Shown here: positions 1-10,434 of the stretch, in pieces
Position numbering within the stretch: the first letter of the stretch is position 1
Layout of the letters: the number at the start of each line of letters is the position of its first letter
DNA from: Akkermansia muciniphila
Lineage (GTDB): Bacteria; Verrucomicrobiota; Verrucomicrobiia; Chthoniobacterales; Chthoniobacteraceae
Assembly (NCBI GenBank): GCA_945874745.1
Contig: CAMCIN010000004.1
Location: 1-41,547 of the forward strand
Reading direction: 5' to 3'
DNA: 41,547 nt
Made by a program: the position numbers and the translations under genes
Notes under the pieces: generated by a model
What the model was told of the DNA's origin: nothing
The model's database searches: none
The model's input: the letters and a program-made list of their open reading frames with translations, nothing else

Positions 1-383
1 AGTGCCAGCGCGCTGGTGGGGCTCCTTTTCTGGACGGTCGTTGTGCTTTGGTGGCTGGCTTGAAGCGGAGGGCACCCCCTCCTCGTCCGGTTCGCGGGGC
101 AAGGAGCAGGTTCTCCGCCCCCTCCGGGGGCAAGCGGGGCGGCTGGCGGGGCGAAAACTTAGCCGAATTCGGACGCTACGCGTGGTCAGTCGGAGCGGCA
201 CCAGTCAAGCAAGCGGAGGAGGGCCAAGGATGCAGTACGGGCAGAGAGTTGTTGCGCAGGCAAAGATGGCGGCCTGCTGGAAGGGTCGCCTCAGGAAACG
301 GCCTGTTCCGGAAAACAGCGCGGCCGCCTGAAACGGGTCCAGGCGGCCGGGTGTGAGAGGGAGCTCCGTCTGTCGTTGCGCGC
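1..383. other. Left-edge non-coding stretch downstream of nrdA
   Basis: No convincing gene is visible. Two overlapping plus-strand ORFs (2..331 and 48..356) are rich in Arg, Gly and Ser and resemble no family I know. The minus strand has no ORF in the track. I saw no tRNA T-loop, tmRNA or RNase P signature. The one clear element is a hairpin just after nrdA, listed separately. Confidence 0.5.
321..349 (-). terminator. Probable nrdA terminator hairpin
   Basis: CGGCCGCCTG and CAGGCGGCCG form a perfect 10-bp stem around a 9-nt loop, about 35 bp beyond the nrdA stop. Read on the minus strand, the hairpin is followed by CGCTGTTTTCC, so a short T-run lies on the nrdA side only. The T-run is short and not immediate, so this is a moderate call. 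Confidence 0.5.
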
Positions 384-3230
<2,847 letters not shown>

Positions 3231-3318
3231 TGGAGGCGGATGCGTGAGGACGACTGGCGAGGCGGAAAAAAAGGGCTGAGGACGATGGAAGAGCTGGCGG
3301 GGGGACGCCGGATACGGG

Positions 3319-4512
3319 TCAGATCAAGTCGTCTTCGTTGGAGTTCCGAACGCTGCCGCTGGTCTGGTACTCCGTGACGCGTGTCTCGAAGAAGTTTTTC
3401 TCCTTTTTGAGAAAGATGACCTCATCGAGCCAGCCGAAGGGGTTGTTCCGGACGCGGGAAAGCACCGGCAGTCCGAGGCTGCTCAGGCGGCGGTCGGCGT
3501 TGTATTCGACGTAGTCGAGGAACTCCTGCTGGCGCATGCCTACGATGTCTTCGGGCAGGCAGTCGCAGACGAATTCCTTCTCCAGTTCGACACCTTCGCG
3601 CATGAACTCAACGAGTTCGGCGCGGAAAGCCTCAGTCCAGATGTCGGGATTTTCGTTGATCAACTCCGTGAGGATGTAGCGGCCCAAGGCGATGTGGTTG
3701 GATTCGTCGCGGAGGGTGTACTGGAACATCTGTCCGATGCCGGTCATCTTATTCTGCCGGTGCAGGGAGAGGACCATGGCAAAGAGGGCGTAAAACTGGG
3801 TGCCCTCCATGACCTGGGTGATGGCAAAAAGCGCTTTGGCGAAGGCCTGCTTGTTGACGGTCTGGGTCAGGTCGATGCCCATTTTCAGGATCGGCATGTG
3901 CCTGGTGATGAAGGCGTTTTTCTTCCGGATGGACGGGATGTCCTGAAACTTCGCGGTCACCTCGTCCAGATCAATGTTGAGACTGCCGATGATGTGCAGG
4001 AGGGAGTCCATGTGGATGGATTCCTCGGCGATGTGACGGAGCGAGGCGTGCTTGAGCTCTGCGGCGGTCAGGTTGTCCTCGATGACGTGCAGGACAGAGT
4101 CGCCCACGATGCCTTCGGCGGCGGAGAAGTAGCCGATGCTCATCTCGATGATCCAGCGCTCTTTGGGGGAGAGGGCGTTGGTATTCCACTGGTGGGCGTC
4201 CTTGGACATGTCGATGACGTCCGGCTCCCAGTGGTTGGCCTTCATCTGCTTGTAGATGCGGTAGGCCTCCGTGTACTTGAGCGGGAGGACGTTTAATTCC
4301 GCGGAACGGTGGCCGTTGATGACCATTTTTCCGGCCAGCCGTTCCCTCGCCTTGGTCTTGTCGAGCCGGAAGGTTTTGTTTCGAAACTGGTAGACGACAA
4401 CATCGCCTTCCTCCTTTGCGGAGACGTCACCATGGATGCTGGTGAAGTTGAGGGGGTCTGCTGGACTGAGGGAAACAAGGTCTGGGTCGAGGGCGAGGAG
4501 AGCTGAACTCAT
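3319..4512 (-). CDS. nrdB: Ribonucleotide reductase beta subunit, tyrosine-less (class Ic-like)
   Basis: This 397-residue R2 subunit supplies the radical initiator to NrdA. Metal ligands can be read directly: Glu133 in SAAEGIVGD, Glu164 and His167 in EESIHMD, Glu236 in VMEGTQF, and Glu270/His273 in RDESNH. The position four residues after His167, where class Ia enzymes carry the radical tyrosine (E. coli Tyr122), is Leu171. Chlamydia trachomatis R2, the type member of class Ic with a Mn/Fe cofactor, has Phe here and also uses Glu as first ligand. The blocks LSLHRQNKM and KEKNFFETRV match the Chlamydia protein closely as I remember it. I infer a radical-free heterodinuclear cofactor. The ATG at 4512 follows a long leader with a predicted NrdR-type site. 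Confidence 0.93.
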   Translation of the reverse strand: MSSALLALDPDLVSLSPADPLNFTSIHGDVSAKEEGDVVVYQFRNKTFRLDKTKARERLAGKMVINGHRSAELNVLPLKYTEAYRIYKQMKANHWEPDVIDMSKDAHQWNTNALSPKERWIIEMSIGYFSAAEGIVGDSVLHVIEDNLTAAELKHASLRHIAEESIHMDSLLHIIGSLNIDLDEVTAKFQDIPSIRKKNAFITRHMPILKMGIDLTQTVNKQAFAKALFAITQVMEGTQFYALFAMVLSLHRQNKMTGIGQMFQYTLRDESNHIALGRYILTELINENPDIWTEAFRAELVEFMREGVELEKEFVCDCLPEDIVGMRQQEFLDYVEYNADRRLSSLGLPVLSRVRNNPFGWLDEVIFLKKEKNFFETRVTEYQTSGSVRNSNEDDLI

Positions 4513-4797
4513 AGGATACGATGTGGCAATGGGGCTTTGGCTTCGGCGAAAAACGGAGTGGTTGTGAACTGTCGAAGGGGCAGGGAACTGGAGCGGAGCG
4601 GTCGAAAATGTGTTGGACGGTAGGTATCTAGAGGAAAGTAAAGCCAGGCGCCGAATGCCCCGGGCGAAGCAGAAGCCGTTTCGAGGCGGTTTTGCGGGCT
4701 TGAGACCCAGCTAAACCCATCGGAATGAAATCTGACCGAACAACCGGAGGGACCATTTTGAGGTGGGGCCGATCGAGGGTGGTTGGAGCAGGCGCCG

Positions 4798-4810
4798 CCA
4801 CTATTAGTGG
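4798..4810. promoter_or_regulatory. 13-bp palindrome near the NrdR-like box
   Basis: CCACTATTAGTGG is a perfect palindrome around one central base. Its centre lies about 33 bp from the centre of the NrdR-like box. NrdR boxes usually occur in pairs 31-32 bp apart, so this may be a diverged second site. It is three bases shorter than the consensus core, so this is a weak call. Confidence 0.3.
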
Positions 4811-4831
4811 GGGCTGTTGGAAAAGAACAGG

Positions 4832-4865
4832 CAACATATAGTGGTTTGTGGCGGTCTGAAGTCAA
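4832..4865 (-). promoter_or_regulatory. Candidate nrdBA promoter overlapped by an NrdR-box-like site
   Basis: On the minus strand, TTGACT (plus 4860-4865) is followed after 18-19 bp by CTATAT/TATATG (plus 4835-4841). The second hexamer lies inside CACTATATGTTG, which matches 11 of 12 core positions of the remembered NrdR-box consensus (ACACwATATATwGTGT). NrdR boxes commonly overlap the -10 of RNR promoters. No nrdR gene is in this window. Confidence 0.5.
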
Positions 4866-5032
4866 GAGACCACAAGCCAAAGAAACCGAGTTTTTTGAGT
4901 GGGCGGGCGCCCGTTTTGGCACGAATTTTGATTCTCAGAGGGGCGGATCTCGGCAGAGCACCTTCGCGGGGATTGCCGTCTCTTCCGTCCCAGCATACAT
5001 TAGCCAACTCCACCTGTGTTTTCCTTCCCTTC

Positions 5033-5827
5033 ATGAACTGGCTTCGCAAGATTTTCCAATTCCGCGAACAAACCCACGGCGACGTAGTAAAGCCCTTCCT
5101 CGACCATCTCGAGGACCTGCGCTGGACGGCCATCAAGATGGGCACGGCTCTGGTCCTCGGGATGATCGTGGCGTTTTCCTTCGTGAAGGAGGTCACCGCC
5201 CTGGTGATGAAACCGGTCGCGGACCTGGGGGTGAAGCTGTTTATGCCCGGGGTGACTGACGGCTTCATGATCTCTCTAACGATTGCGTTTTATGCGGGGA
5301 TTGTGCTGAGTTTTCCTTTCTTGGTTTATTTCCTGGCAGAGTTTGTCCTCCCCGCCCTCACCTCCAAGGAGCGGCGGATCCTCCTGCCGGCCATTGGGGC
5401 GGGCTTTGTGTTGTTCGCCATCGGCGCCGTGGTCAGCTACTGGTACATCCTCCCCGCCACGTTGCAGTGGTTCACCAACTACAACACCTCGATGGGGATC
5501 ACCCAGCAGTTCGACGCCAAGATCTACTTTGGATTCGTTTCTCACCTGACTATTGCCTGCGGGTTGCTGTGTGAATTGCCGGTGGGCGTTTTGGGCCTTG
5601 CCGCCCTCCGGATCATCAACTACCCGATGCTGGCCAGGACGCGCCCCTACGCCATCACCGCGATCTTGGTGCTCGTCGCTCTCATCGCCCCGACCCCGGA
5701 CCCCTTCACCTTTATCGGTCTGTCCCTGCCCGTCATCGCGATTTACGAAATCTGCATCTGGATCGTCTGGCTGATGGACCGGCGCCGGATCCAGGAGGAA
5801 GCGGGCGAGATCCGCACCCTAGACTAG
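5033..5827 (+). CDS. tatC: Sec-independent protein translocase TatC
   Basis: TatC is the inner-membrane receptor for twin-arginine signal peptides and exports folded proteins. From the ATG at 5033 the protein is 264 residues, the normal size. It shows the N-terminal FLDHLEDLRW signature before the first membrane segment, about six hydrophobic helices, the SKERR loop that matches the conserved HERR glutamate region, GLLCELPVG with the second conserved glutamate, and APTPDPFTF before the last helix pair. The ORF track starts 72 codons earlier at 4817, but that extension is not TatC-like. No tatA or tatB is adjacent. The start has a pyrimidine-rich leader and no Shine-Dalgarno sequence. Confidence 0.93.
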   Translation: MNWLRKIFQFREQTHGDVVKPFLDHLEDLRWTAIKMGTALVLGMIVAFSFVKEVTALVMKPVADLGVKLFMPGVTDGFMISLTIAFYAGIVLSFPFLVYFLAEFVLPALTSKERRILLPAIGAGFVLFAIGAVVSYWYILPATLQWFTNYNTSMGITQQFDAKIYFGFVSHLTIACGLLCELPVGVLGLAALRIINYPMLARTRPYAITAILVLVALIAPTPDPFTFIGLSLPVIAIYEICIWIVWLMDRRRIQEEAGEIRTLD

Positions 5828-5878
5828 GAAGGGTTCACGGAGGGTACCGTTTCGCGATTTCCCATGAAAAAGGCAGTG

Positions 5879-5976
5879 ATCCGCAGATGAAAAAGATGCC
5901 ACAGATCAAGGAAAAGGTGCCAGAGGAGACCCTGTATGGTTTCTTCTCATCTGCTCCATCTGTGACATCTGCGGAT
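5879..5976 (+). repeat. CAGAT 9-nt-phased repeat element, copy 1
   Basis: The element is bounded by inverted termini ATCCGCAGAT and ATCTGCGGAT. The left arm has 9-nt units ending in AGAT or CAGAT; the right arm has 9-nt units starting ATCTG. The T-rich centre contains TATGGTTTCTTC. It lies between tatC and lysA, preceded by ATGAAAAAGG as in copy 2. Confidence 0.85.
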
Positions 5977-6016
5977 AGACTTCTGAACAACAGGCTTAGG
6001 TGCTCTCTTGGAGAGC

Positions 6017-6043
6017 CTGCGAGTTTCCCTACCCAAACGTGGG
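6017..6043 (+). repeat. Paired 27-nt motif, copy A
   Basis: CTGCGAGTTTCCCTACCC and the following AAACGTGGG match the segment at 23727-23753 in 22 of 27 positions. Each copy lies 40-50 bp downstream of a CAGAT element. Copy A is preceded by a perfect GCTCTC-TTG-GAGAGC hairpin and sits 59 bp before the lysA start. The function is unknown. Confidence 0.5.
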
Positions 6044-6101
6044 TTTGAGTGCCCCGAAAGCTGCCTTAGTCGACCGGTTTGATTTCCCACCCCTTAAATC
6101 C

Positions 6102-7379
6102 ATGCACATTGAAAGCGATCTGCTCCGAAGCCTAGCCGAAAAGGTAGGCACCCCGTTCTGGCTGTACTCCGCACCCACCATTCGGGAGCGGATTTCCGAG
6201 ATCCGCGAGGTGACTGCGGACGGGGTGCAGGCCCGGTTTGCGATGAAGAGTTGTCCGGCGACCCGCGTGCTTGAGGAGATGCAGAAGGCTGGGATCTGGA
6301 TAGACGCGGTGTCCGGAAACGAGGTGTTGCGCGCGATGCATGCAGGGCATCCGGGCGGCCAGCAGCCTCCCGTGATCCTCTACACGAGCGACGTTTTCCG
6401 GGACAACGGCCTGCCCGTAGTGCTGGAGCAGGGAATTTTGCCGAACGTGGGCTCCGCAGGAATGCTGGCGGACTTGGCGGCGGCGGGGTACCGCGGGGAC
6501 GTCTCGATCCGGGTGAACCCCGGGTTCGGACACGGGCATGTCAACTCGTGCGACACGGGCGGGCCCAGTTCGAAGCACGGCATCTGGCTGGAGCAACTGG
6601 GGGAGGTGGCGGCCAAGGCCGAGGCCGCGGGACTGCGGGTGGTGATGCTGCACGCACACATCGGGAGCGGGCCGCGTTTTGAAGAGCTTTGCGAGAATCT
6701 GGAACGTTTGGCCGGTGAATTTGCCGCGTTGTTGCCGCAGTTTCCGCACCTGCAGGGGGTCAGTCTGGGTGGGGGAATCCCGCACAATTACAGGCAGGCC
6801 GACGCGCAGATTCCTCTGGCGCCTCTGCGGGAACTGTTCGCGCGCTGCCGCGAGACGCTTTGCCGGGCAGCGGGCCGTCCGATCCGGGTGGAGATCGAGC
6901 CGGGGCGCTATTTTGTGGCGTCGGGCTGCGTTTTGGTGGCGCGTGTGGCCGATGTGAAGACCACCTCGACGAATGAAAAGGGACAGGGGGCGACCTTTGC
7001 GATGGTGGACGCCGGTTTTGTCGACTTGGTGCGGCCCGCGATGTACGGGAGCTACCACCGGATCGAGGTGGTCGCACAGGACGGGGGCGAGCGCGCGGTT
7101 GGGCCGATTGTGGTGGCGGGGCCCCTGTGTGAAAGCGGGGATGTTTTTACGCGGGACGACGCCGAACTTCTGGTGCCGCGGGACCTGCCTCAGCCGGTCG
7201 CTGGCGATCTGCTGGTGCTGCACGACGCGGGCGCCTACGGCTACGCGATGAGCTCCAACTACAATTCCATCGGCAGAGCGCCGCAGGTGTGGCTGGAGGC
7301 TGACGGCAGCACCTCGCTCATCTCCCGGCGCGAAACGTTGGAGGATTTGCTTCGCGCGGAAGTGAACGAGGCGATCTAG
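6102..7379 (+). CDS. lysA: Diaminopimelate decarboxylase
   Basis: LysA is a PLP enzyme that decarboxylates meso-diaminopimelate to lysine, the last step of lysine synthesis. From the ATG at 6102 the protein has 425 residues. The fold-type III features are visible: the PLP lysine Lys49 in RFAMKSCP, HAHIGSG, SLGGGIP, EPGRYFVA, and the family C-terminal GPLCESGDVF with the active-site cysteine and glutamate. The ORF track begins at 6000, but those 34 extra residues overlap the paired 27-nt motif and are not LysA-like. The FAMKSC context resembles the E. coli-type enzyme more than the common YAxKAN type. It appears monocistronic, facing the end of the sugar-acid operon. No Shine-Dalgarno sequence is visible. 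Confidence 0.92.
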   Translation: MHIESDLLRSLAEKVGTPFWLYSAPTIRERISEIREVTADGVQARFAMKSCPATRVLEEMQKAGIWIDAVSGNEVLRAMHAGHPGGQQPPVILYTSDVFRDNGLPVVLEQGILPNVGSAGMLADLAAAGYRGDVSIRVNPGFGHGHVNSCDTGGPSSKHGIWLEQLGEVAAKAEAAGLRVVMLHAHIGSGPRFEELCENLERLAGEFAALLPQFPHLQGVSLGGGIPHNYRQADAQIPLAPLRELFARCRETLCRAAGRPIRVEIEPGRYFVASGCVLVARVADVKTTSTNEKGQGATFAMVDAGFVDLVRPAMYGSYHRIEVVAQDGGERAVGPIVVAGPLCESGDVFTRDDAELLVPRDLPQPVAGDLLVLHDAGAYGYAMSSNYNSIGRAPQVWLEADGSTSLISRRETLEDLLRAEVNEAI

Positions 7380-7395
7380 GCGGACGGACTGCCGG

Positions 7396-8682
7396 TTACC
7401 AGCGGGTGGCCTGGAACTTCCAGCCGGGCACCTTCTTCTGCATTTCGGGTTCGTCGTCGCGTTCCGTGAGGCCGCAACGGAGGTAGTTCTGGTGGGCGCG
7501 CTCCAGGGCGGGACGGTCAAGTTCCACTCCCAAGCCGGGGCCCTTGGGCAAAGCGACGCAGCCGTCCTCGATGGGCATGCGGCCGCCGACGATGATTTCC
7601 TCCCACTGCCAGGGGTAGTGGGTGTCGAGGGCGTAGGTAAGGTTGGGCATGGCGGCGCCCAGATGGGTCATGGCGGCGAGGGAAATGCCGGCGTGATTGT
7701 TGGAATGCATGGAAACGCCCTTGTCGAAGGTGCGGCAGAAGGCGGCCAGCTCCATGGAGGCACGCAAGCCGCCCCAGTAGTGGTGGTCGGTAAGGATGAT
7801 GTCTTCCGACCCGTGGCGCACGCTTCCGGGCAACTCCGCAAAGGAGGTGGTGCACATGTTGGTGGCCAGCGGGAGTTTGACCTCCTTGCGTACGGCGGCC
7901 ATTCCTTCCTGACCGCGGGTGGGGTCCTCGAAGTATTCCAGGACGCCTTCCAGTTCCCGTCCCCACTTGATGGAGGTTTCGACACTCCAAAGCGCGTTGG
8001 GATCGTGCCGGATGGGGACATCCGGACCGAAGGCGGAGCGGAGCGCCTTGAGTGCGGCAACTTCCTGGGCGGGCTCAAAAACACCCCCCTTGAGTTTGAT
8101 GGATTGAAACCCGAATTCGCGGACCATGGCCTGTGCCTGGGCAACGATGCCTTCGGGATCCAGTGCGGCGGCCTGCCGGGCGGCGGCCCACCCCGTGGCA
8201 TTGGGATCCGTGCCGAAGGCGAGTTCTCCGCCGGCGCCCTCGTACTTGTAAAAAAGATAAGCGGAGTAGGGGACCCGTTCGCGGACGATCCCCCCCAGCA
8301 GCGTCGCCACCGGGACCCCAAAGGCCTTGCCCGCGATGTCGAGGCAGGCGACATCCATGGCGCTGAAGAGTTGCACCACCTTGCGCTGGTCCCAGGGCGC
8401 CTGCCCGCGCGCGAGGGAGTCTTCGGGCTTGAAATGCTGGCCCAGTTTTACCTTCAGCGCATGCCAGTTGAGCGGGTCCGAACCGAGTACGACGGCGCGG
8501 GACTGTTCCAGGAGCGCATCCACCGCGACGCTGCCGGGGACCTCCGCGAGGCCCGTCAGCCCGTTGTCCGTGACCAGTTCGACCACTGTGCGCAGGGCGT
8601 ACGGGGCGTGTAGGCCGGCTGCGTTGAGCAGGGGCGGATCGCCGAGGGCGATCGGGGTGATGTGCATTTCTGTGATGCGCAT
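7396..8682 (-). CDS. gudD: Glucarate dehydratase (enolase superfamily)
   Basis: This enzyme removes water from D-glucarate to give 5-dehydro-4-deoxyglucarate. The 428-residue protein aligns by eye with E. coli GudD. It has the AGLHAPYALR capping segment, the K196-L-K198 catalytic pair in SIKLKGGVF, metal ligands Asp227 in RHDPNALW, Glu252 in YFEDP and Asn275 in LATNMCTTS, the catalytic His326 in HSNNHAGIS, and the family tail VPGWKF. It is the last gene of the seven-gene operon, 65 bp after the aldolase gene. The leader before the ATG is pyrimidine-rich. Another acid-sugar dehydratase of the same superfamily is possible, but the tail and the HSNNH motif favour glucarate/idarate. Confidence 0.82.
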   Translation of the reverse strand: MRITEMHITPIALGDPPLLNAAGLHAPYALRTVVELVTDNGLTGLAEVPGSVAVDALLEQSRAVVLGSDPLNWHALKVKLGQHFKPEDSLARGQAPWDQRKVVQLFSAMDVACLDIAGKAFGVPVATLLGGIVRERVPYSAYLFYKYEGAGGELAFGTDPNATGWAAARQAAALDPEGIVAQAQAMVREFGFQSIKLKGGVFEPAQEVAALKALRSAFGPDVPIRHDPNALWSVETSIKWGRELEGVLEYFEDPTRGQEGMAAVRKEVKLPLATNMCTTSFAELPGSVRHGSEDIILTDHHYWGGLRASMELAAFCRTFDKGVSMHSNNHAGISLAAMTHLGAAMPNLTYALDTHYPWQWEEIIVGGRMPIEDGCVALPKGPGLGVELDRPALERAHQNYLRCGLTERDDEPEMQKKVPGWKFQATRW

Positions 8683-8747
8683 AGGGAGGATGAGGAGAAA
8701 GGCTGCGGGTTGCGGAGACTGTTTTTAGGGGTTCAGGAGGCGCTTGC

Positions 8748-9515
8748 TCAGGCGGTGCGCATGGCGGCGAGGGACTGGCGCAGACCGGCGACAACGGCTG
8801 CTCCGTCGGAACCGAAGGCCAGCACCGAGAAACCTTCTTCGCGCAGCACCGGGATCTGGGCCGGGGCCGTGGCGAGGATGCCGGCGGCCTTGCCCGCCTT
8901 GCGGGCGGCGGCGGCGACGGCGCGGCGGGCTTCGAGAAAGCGCGGGTGCTCAAACTGGCCTTGGATTCCCATGTTGGTGGTGAGGTCGAGCGGGCCGATG
9001 AAGAGCACGTCCACTCCGTCAACCGCCGCGATGGCGTCGAGGTGAGCGAGGGATTCTGGGGTCTCGATCTGCGCCATGGTCACGAGGCGCTCGTGGCAGT
9101 GGGCGTAGTACTCGTCGAAGTCCTGGCCGAAACCGGCCGCCCGGTTAAACTTGGACACGCCGCGGTGGCCGTGTGGAGGATAGCGCACGGAGGCCACGGC
9201 CGCCCGCGCCTCCTCCTCGTTGTTCACGTAGGGTACCATCACGCCGCCGGCGCCCAAATCGAGCACGCGCTTGAAGCGGGCCGGCTCGTTGTTGGCGATC
9301 CGGACGATGGGCGCCACGCCCGAGGCGGAAACCGCGTGCAACTGCTGGAGGAGAGTTTCCTCGGAGCCGGGGCCGTGTTCCTGGTCGAGCATGAGCCAGT
9401 CGAAGCCCGAGCGCGCGGCGATTTCCGCGGTGAGCGGGGAGCCGAGGTTGATGAAGGTCCCGGCCAGCCAGTCGCCGGCGAGGACCCGGTTGCGGAAGAG
9501 GGGCTGCGTGCTCAT
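8748..9515 (-). CDS. garL: HpcH/HpaI aldolase, 2-dehydro-3-deoxyglucarate aldolase-like
   Basis: This class II aldolase is predicted to cleave 5-dehydro-4-deoxyglucarate into pyruvate and tartronate semialdehyde. The 255-residue protein has His47 in LDQEHGPGSEE, Arg72 in PIVRIANNEP, the GAGGVMVPYV strand, the metal glutamate in AQIETPES and the metal aspartate in FIGPLDL. The start is set by ATG at 9515, which overlaps the preceding stop (TAATG), so translation is probably coupled to the reductase. The order reductase-aldolase-dehydratase is that of a glucarate pathway. Within HpcH/HpaI, related substrates such as 2-keto-3-deoxy-L-rhamnonate cannot be excluded. Confidence 0.82.
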   Translation of the reverse strand: MSTQPLFRNRVLAGDWLAGTFINLGSPLTAEIAARSGFDWLMLDQEHGPGSEETLLQQLHAVSASGVAPIVRIANNEPARFKRVLDLGAGGVMVPYVNNEEEARAAVASVRYPPHGHRGVSKFNRAAGFGQDFDEYYAHCHERLVTMAQIETPESLAHLDAIAAVDGVDVLFIGPLDLTTNMGIQGQFEHPRFLEARRAVAAAARKAGKAAGILATAPAQIPVLREEGFSVLAFGSDGAAVVAGLRQSLAAMRTA

Positions 9516-10387
9516 TAGGAGAGGAAGAGTTTGAAGAGGGCCTGGGTGCCGTTGTCTTCCCAGCCGCGGGCGGCGACCTGGTCGTAGAGCTGCTTGGCGT
9601 TGGCCAGTCCGGGCAGGTTCAGCTGCATTTCGGCGGCGCTTTCCAGCGCGATGCCCATGTCCTTGATGATGTGCTTTACGTAGAAGCCCGGCGCAAAGTC
9701 GCCCGAAAGCGCGCGCGGCGCCAGCGTAGTGAGCGCCCAGCTGCCAGCCGCCCCGCCGCTGATGCTCTGGTGGACGGCGGAGGGATCGAGCCCGGCTTTT
9801 TGTGCGTAGGCCAGCGCTTCGCACCAGGCGACCATGCCGACGGCCACCGCGATTTGGTTGGCCATCTTGCAGTACTGGCCCGCCCCGGCGGCGCCATGCA
9901 GTGCGATGTTTTTGCCCATCAGTTCGAAGAGCGGCTTGGCCCGCTCAAACGCGGCGGACTCCCCGCCGACCATGATCACCAGCCGGGCTTCGCGTGCGCC
10001 GATGTCGCCGCCGGAGACCGGGGCATCCAGCGACGAAAGCGAGCGTTTTGCGGCCGCCTCGGCGATGCGTTTTGCCAGCAGCGGGCTGGAAGTGGTCATG
10101 TCGATAAGCAGCGCGCCCGGCTTGGCGCTTTCGATGATACCACCCGCGGCGAGGTAGTTTTCCTCGACGTCCTTGGGGAAGCCCAGCATGGAGATCACCA
10201 CGTCGGCGTTTGCCGCCGCCGCACCGGCGGAAGCGTGCCAGTGGGCGCCGGCGTCCACGAGGGCGTCAGCCTTCTCGCGGGTGCGGTTGTAGACGTGCAC
10301 CGAGTGGCCGGCGCGGAGCAGATGGCCGGCCATGCTGCGTCCCATGACGCCGGTGCCGATGAATGCGATAGAGAGAGGAGTGGACAT
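9515..10387 (-). CDS. garR: Tartronate semialdehyde reductase / beta-hydroxyacid dehydrogenase
   Basis: This NAD(P)-dependent enzyme of the 3-hydroxyisobutyrate dehydrogenase family is predicted to reduce tartronate semialdehyde to glycerate. From the ATG at 10387 it is 290 residues, the family length. It has the Rossmann motif GTGVMG near the N-terminus, the substrate loop SLDAPVSGGDIGA, and the catalytic-lysine helix GAGQYCKMANQ. The ORF track extends 100 codons further upstream, but that part lacks family similarity and overlaps the FAH gene region. It is followed without gap by the aldolase gene. The aldolase product supports GarR over 3-hydroxyisobutyrate dehydrogenase. Confidence 0.84.
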   Translation of the reverse strand: MSTPLSIAFIGTGVMGRSMAGHLLRAGHSVHVYNRTREKADALVDAGAHWHASAGAAAANADVVISMLGFPKDVEENYLAAGGIIESAKPGALLIDMTTSSPLLAKRIAEAAAKRSLSSLDAPVSGGDIGAREARLVIMVGGESAAFERAKPLFELMGKNIALHGAAGAGQYCKMANQIAVAVGMVAWCEALAYAQKAGLDPSAVHQSISGGAAGSWALTTLAPRALSGDFAPGFYVKHIIKDMGIALESAAEMQLNLPGLANAKQLYDQVAARGWEDNGTQALFKLFLS

Positions 10388-10434
10388 GTTTGAGAAGTAG
10401 AGGGTGGGTTGGGCTGAATGCGTTGTGGAGAAAA

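Larger units (their letters stand above)
4513..5032. other. Divergent intergenic region between nrdB and tatC
   Basis: This 520-bp stretch separates the divergent nrdB and tatC genes. ORFs in it (for example 4509..4922 minus) have no family resemblance and are treated as noise. It holds a minus-strand promoter candidate with an overlapping NrdR-box-like site near 4835-4865 and a 13-bp palindrome at 4798-4810. If that promoter is used, nrdB mRNA carries a leader of about 310 nt. I recognised no riboswitch in the leader. Confidence 0.5.

Noticed and set aside
2-356. Two short plus-strand ORFs at the left edge
   Set aside because: Overlapping frames with low-complexity Arg/Gly/Ser content, no start signal and no family resemblance.
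4817-5032. 72-residue N-terminal extension of TatC
   Set aside because: It is not TatC-like and crosses the predicted nrdB promoter; ATG 5033 gives the normal TatC length and N-terminus.
5977-6101. Lysine riboswitch upstream of lysA
   Set aside because: The 125-bp gap is too short for the usual five-helix L-box and I see none of its conserved segments; the paired 27-nt motif also occurs near hprK.
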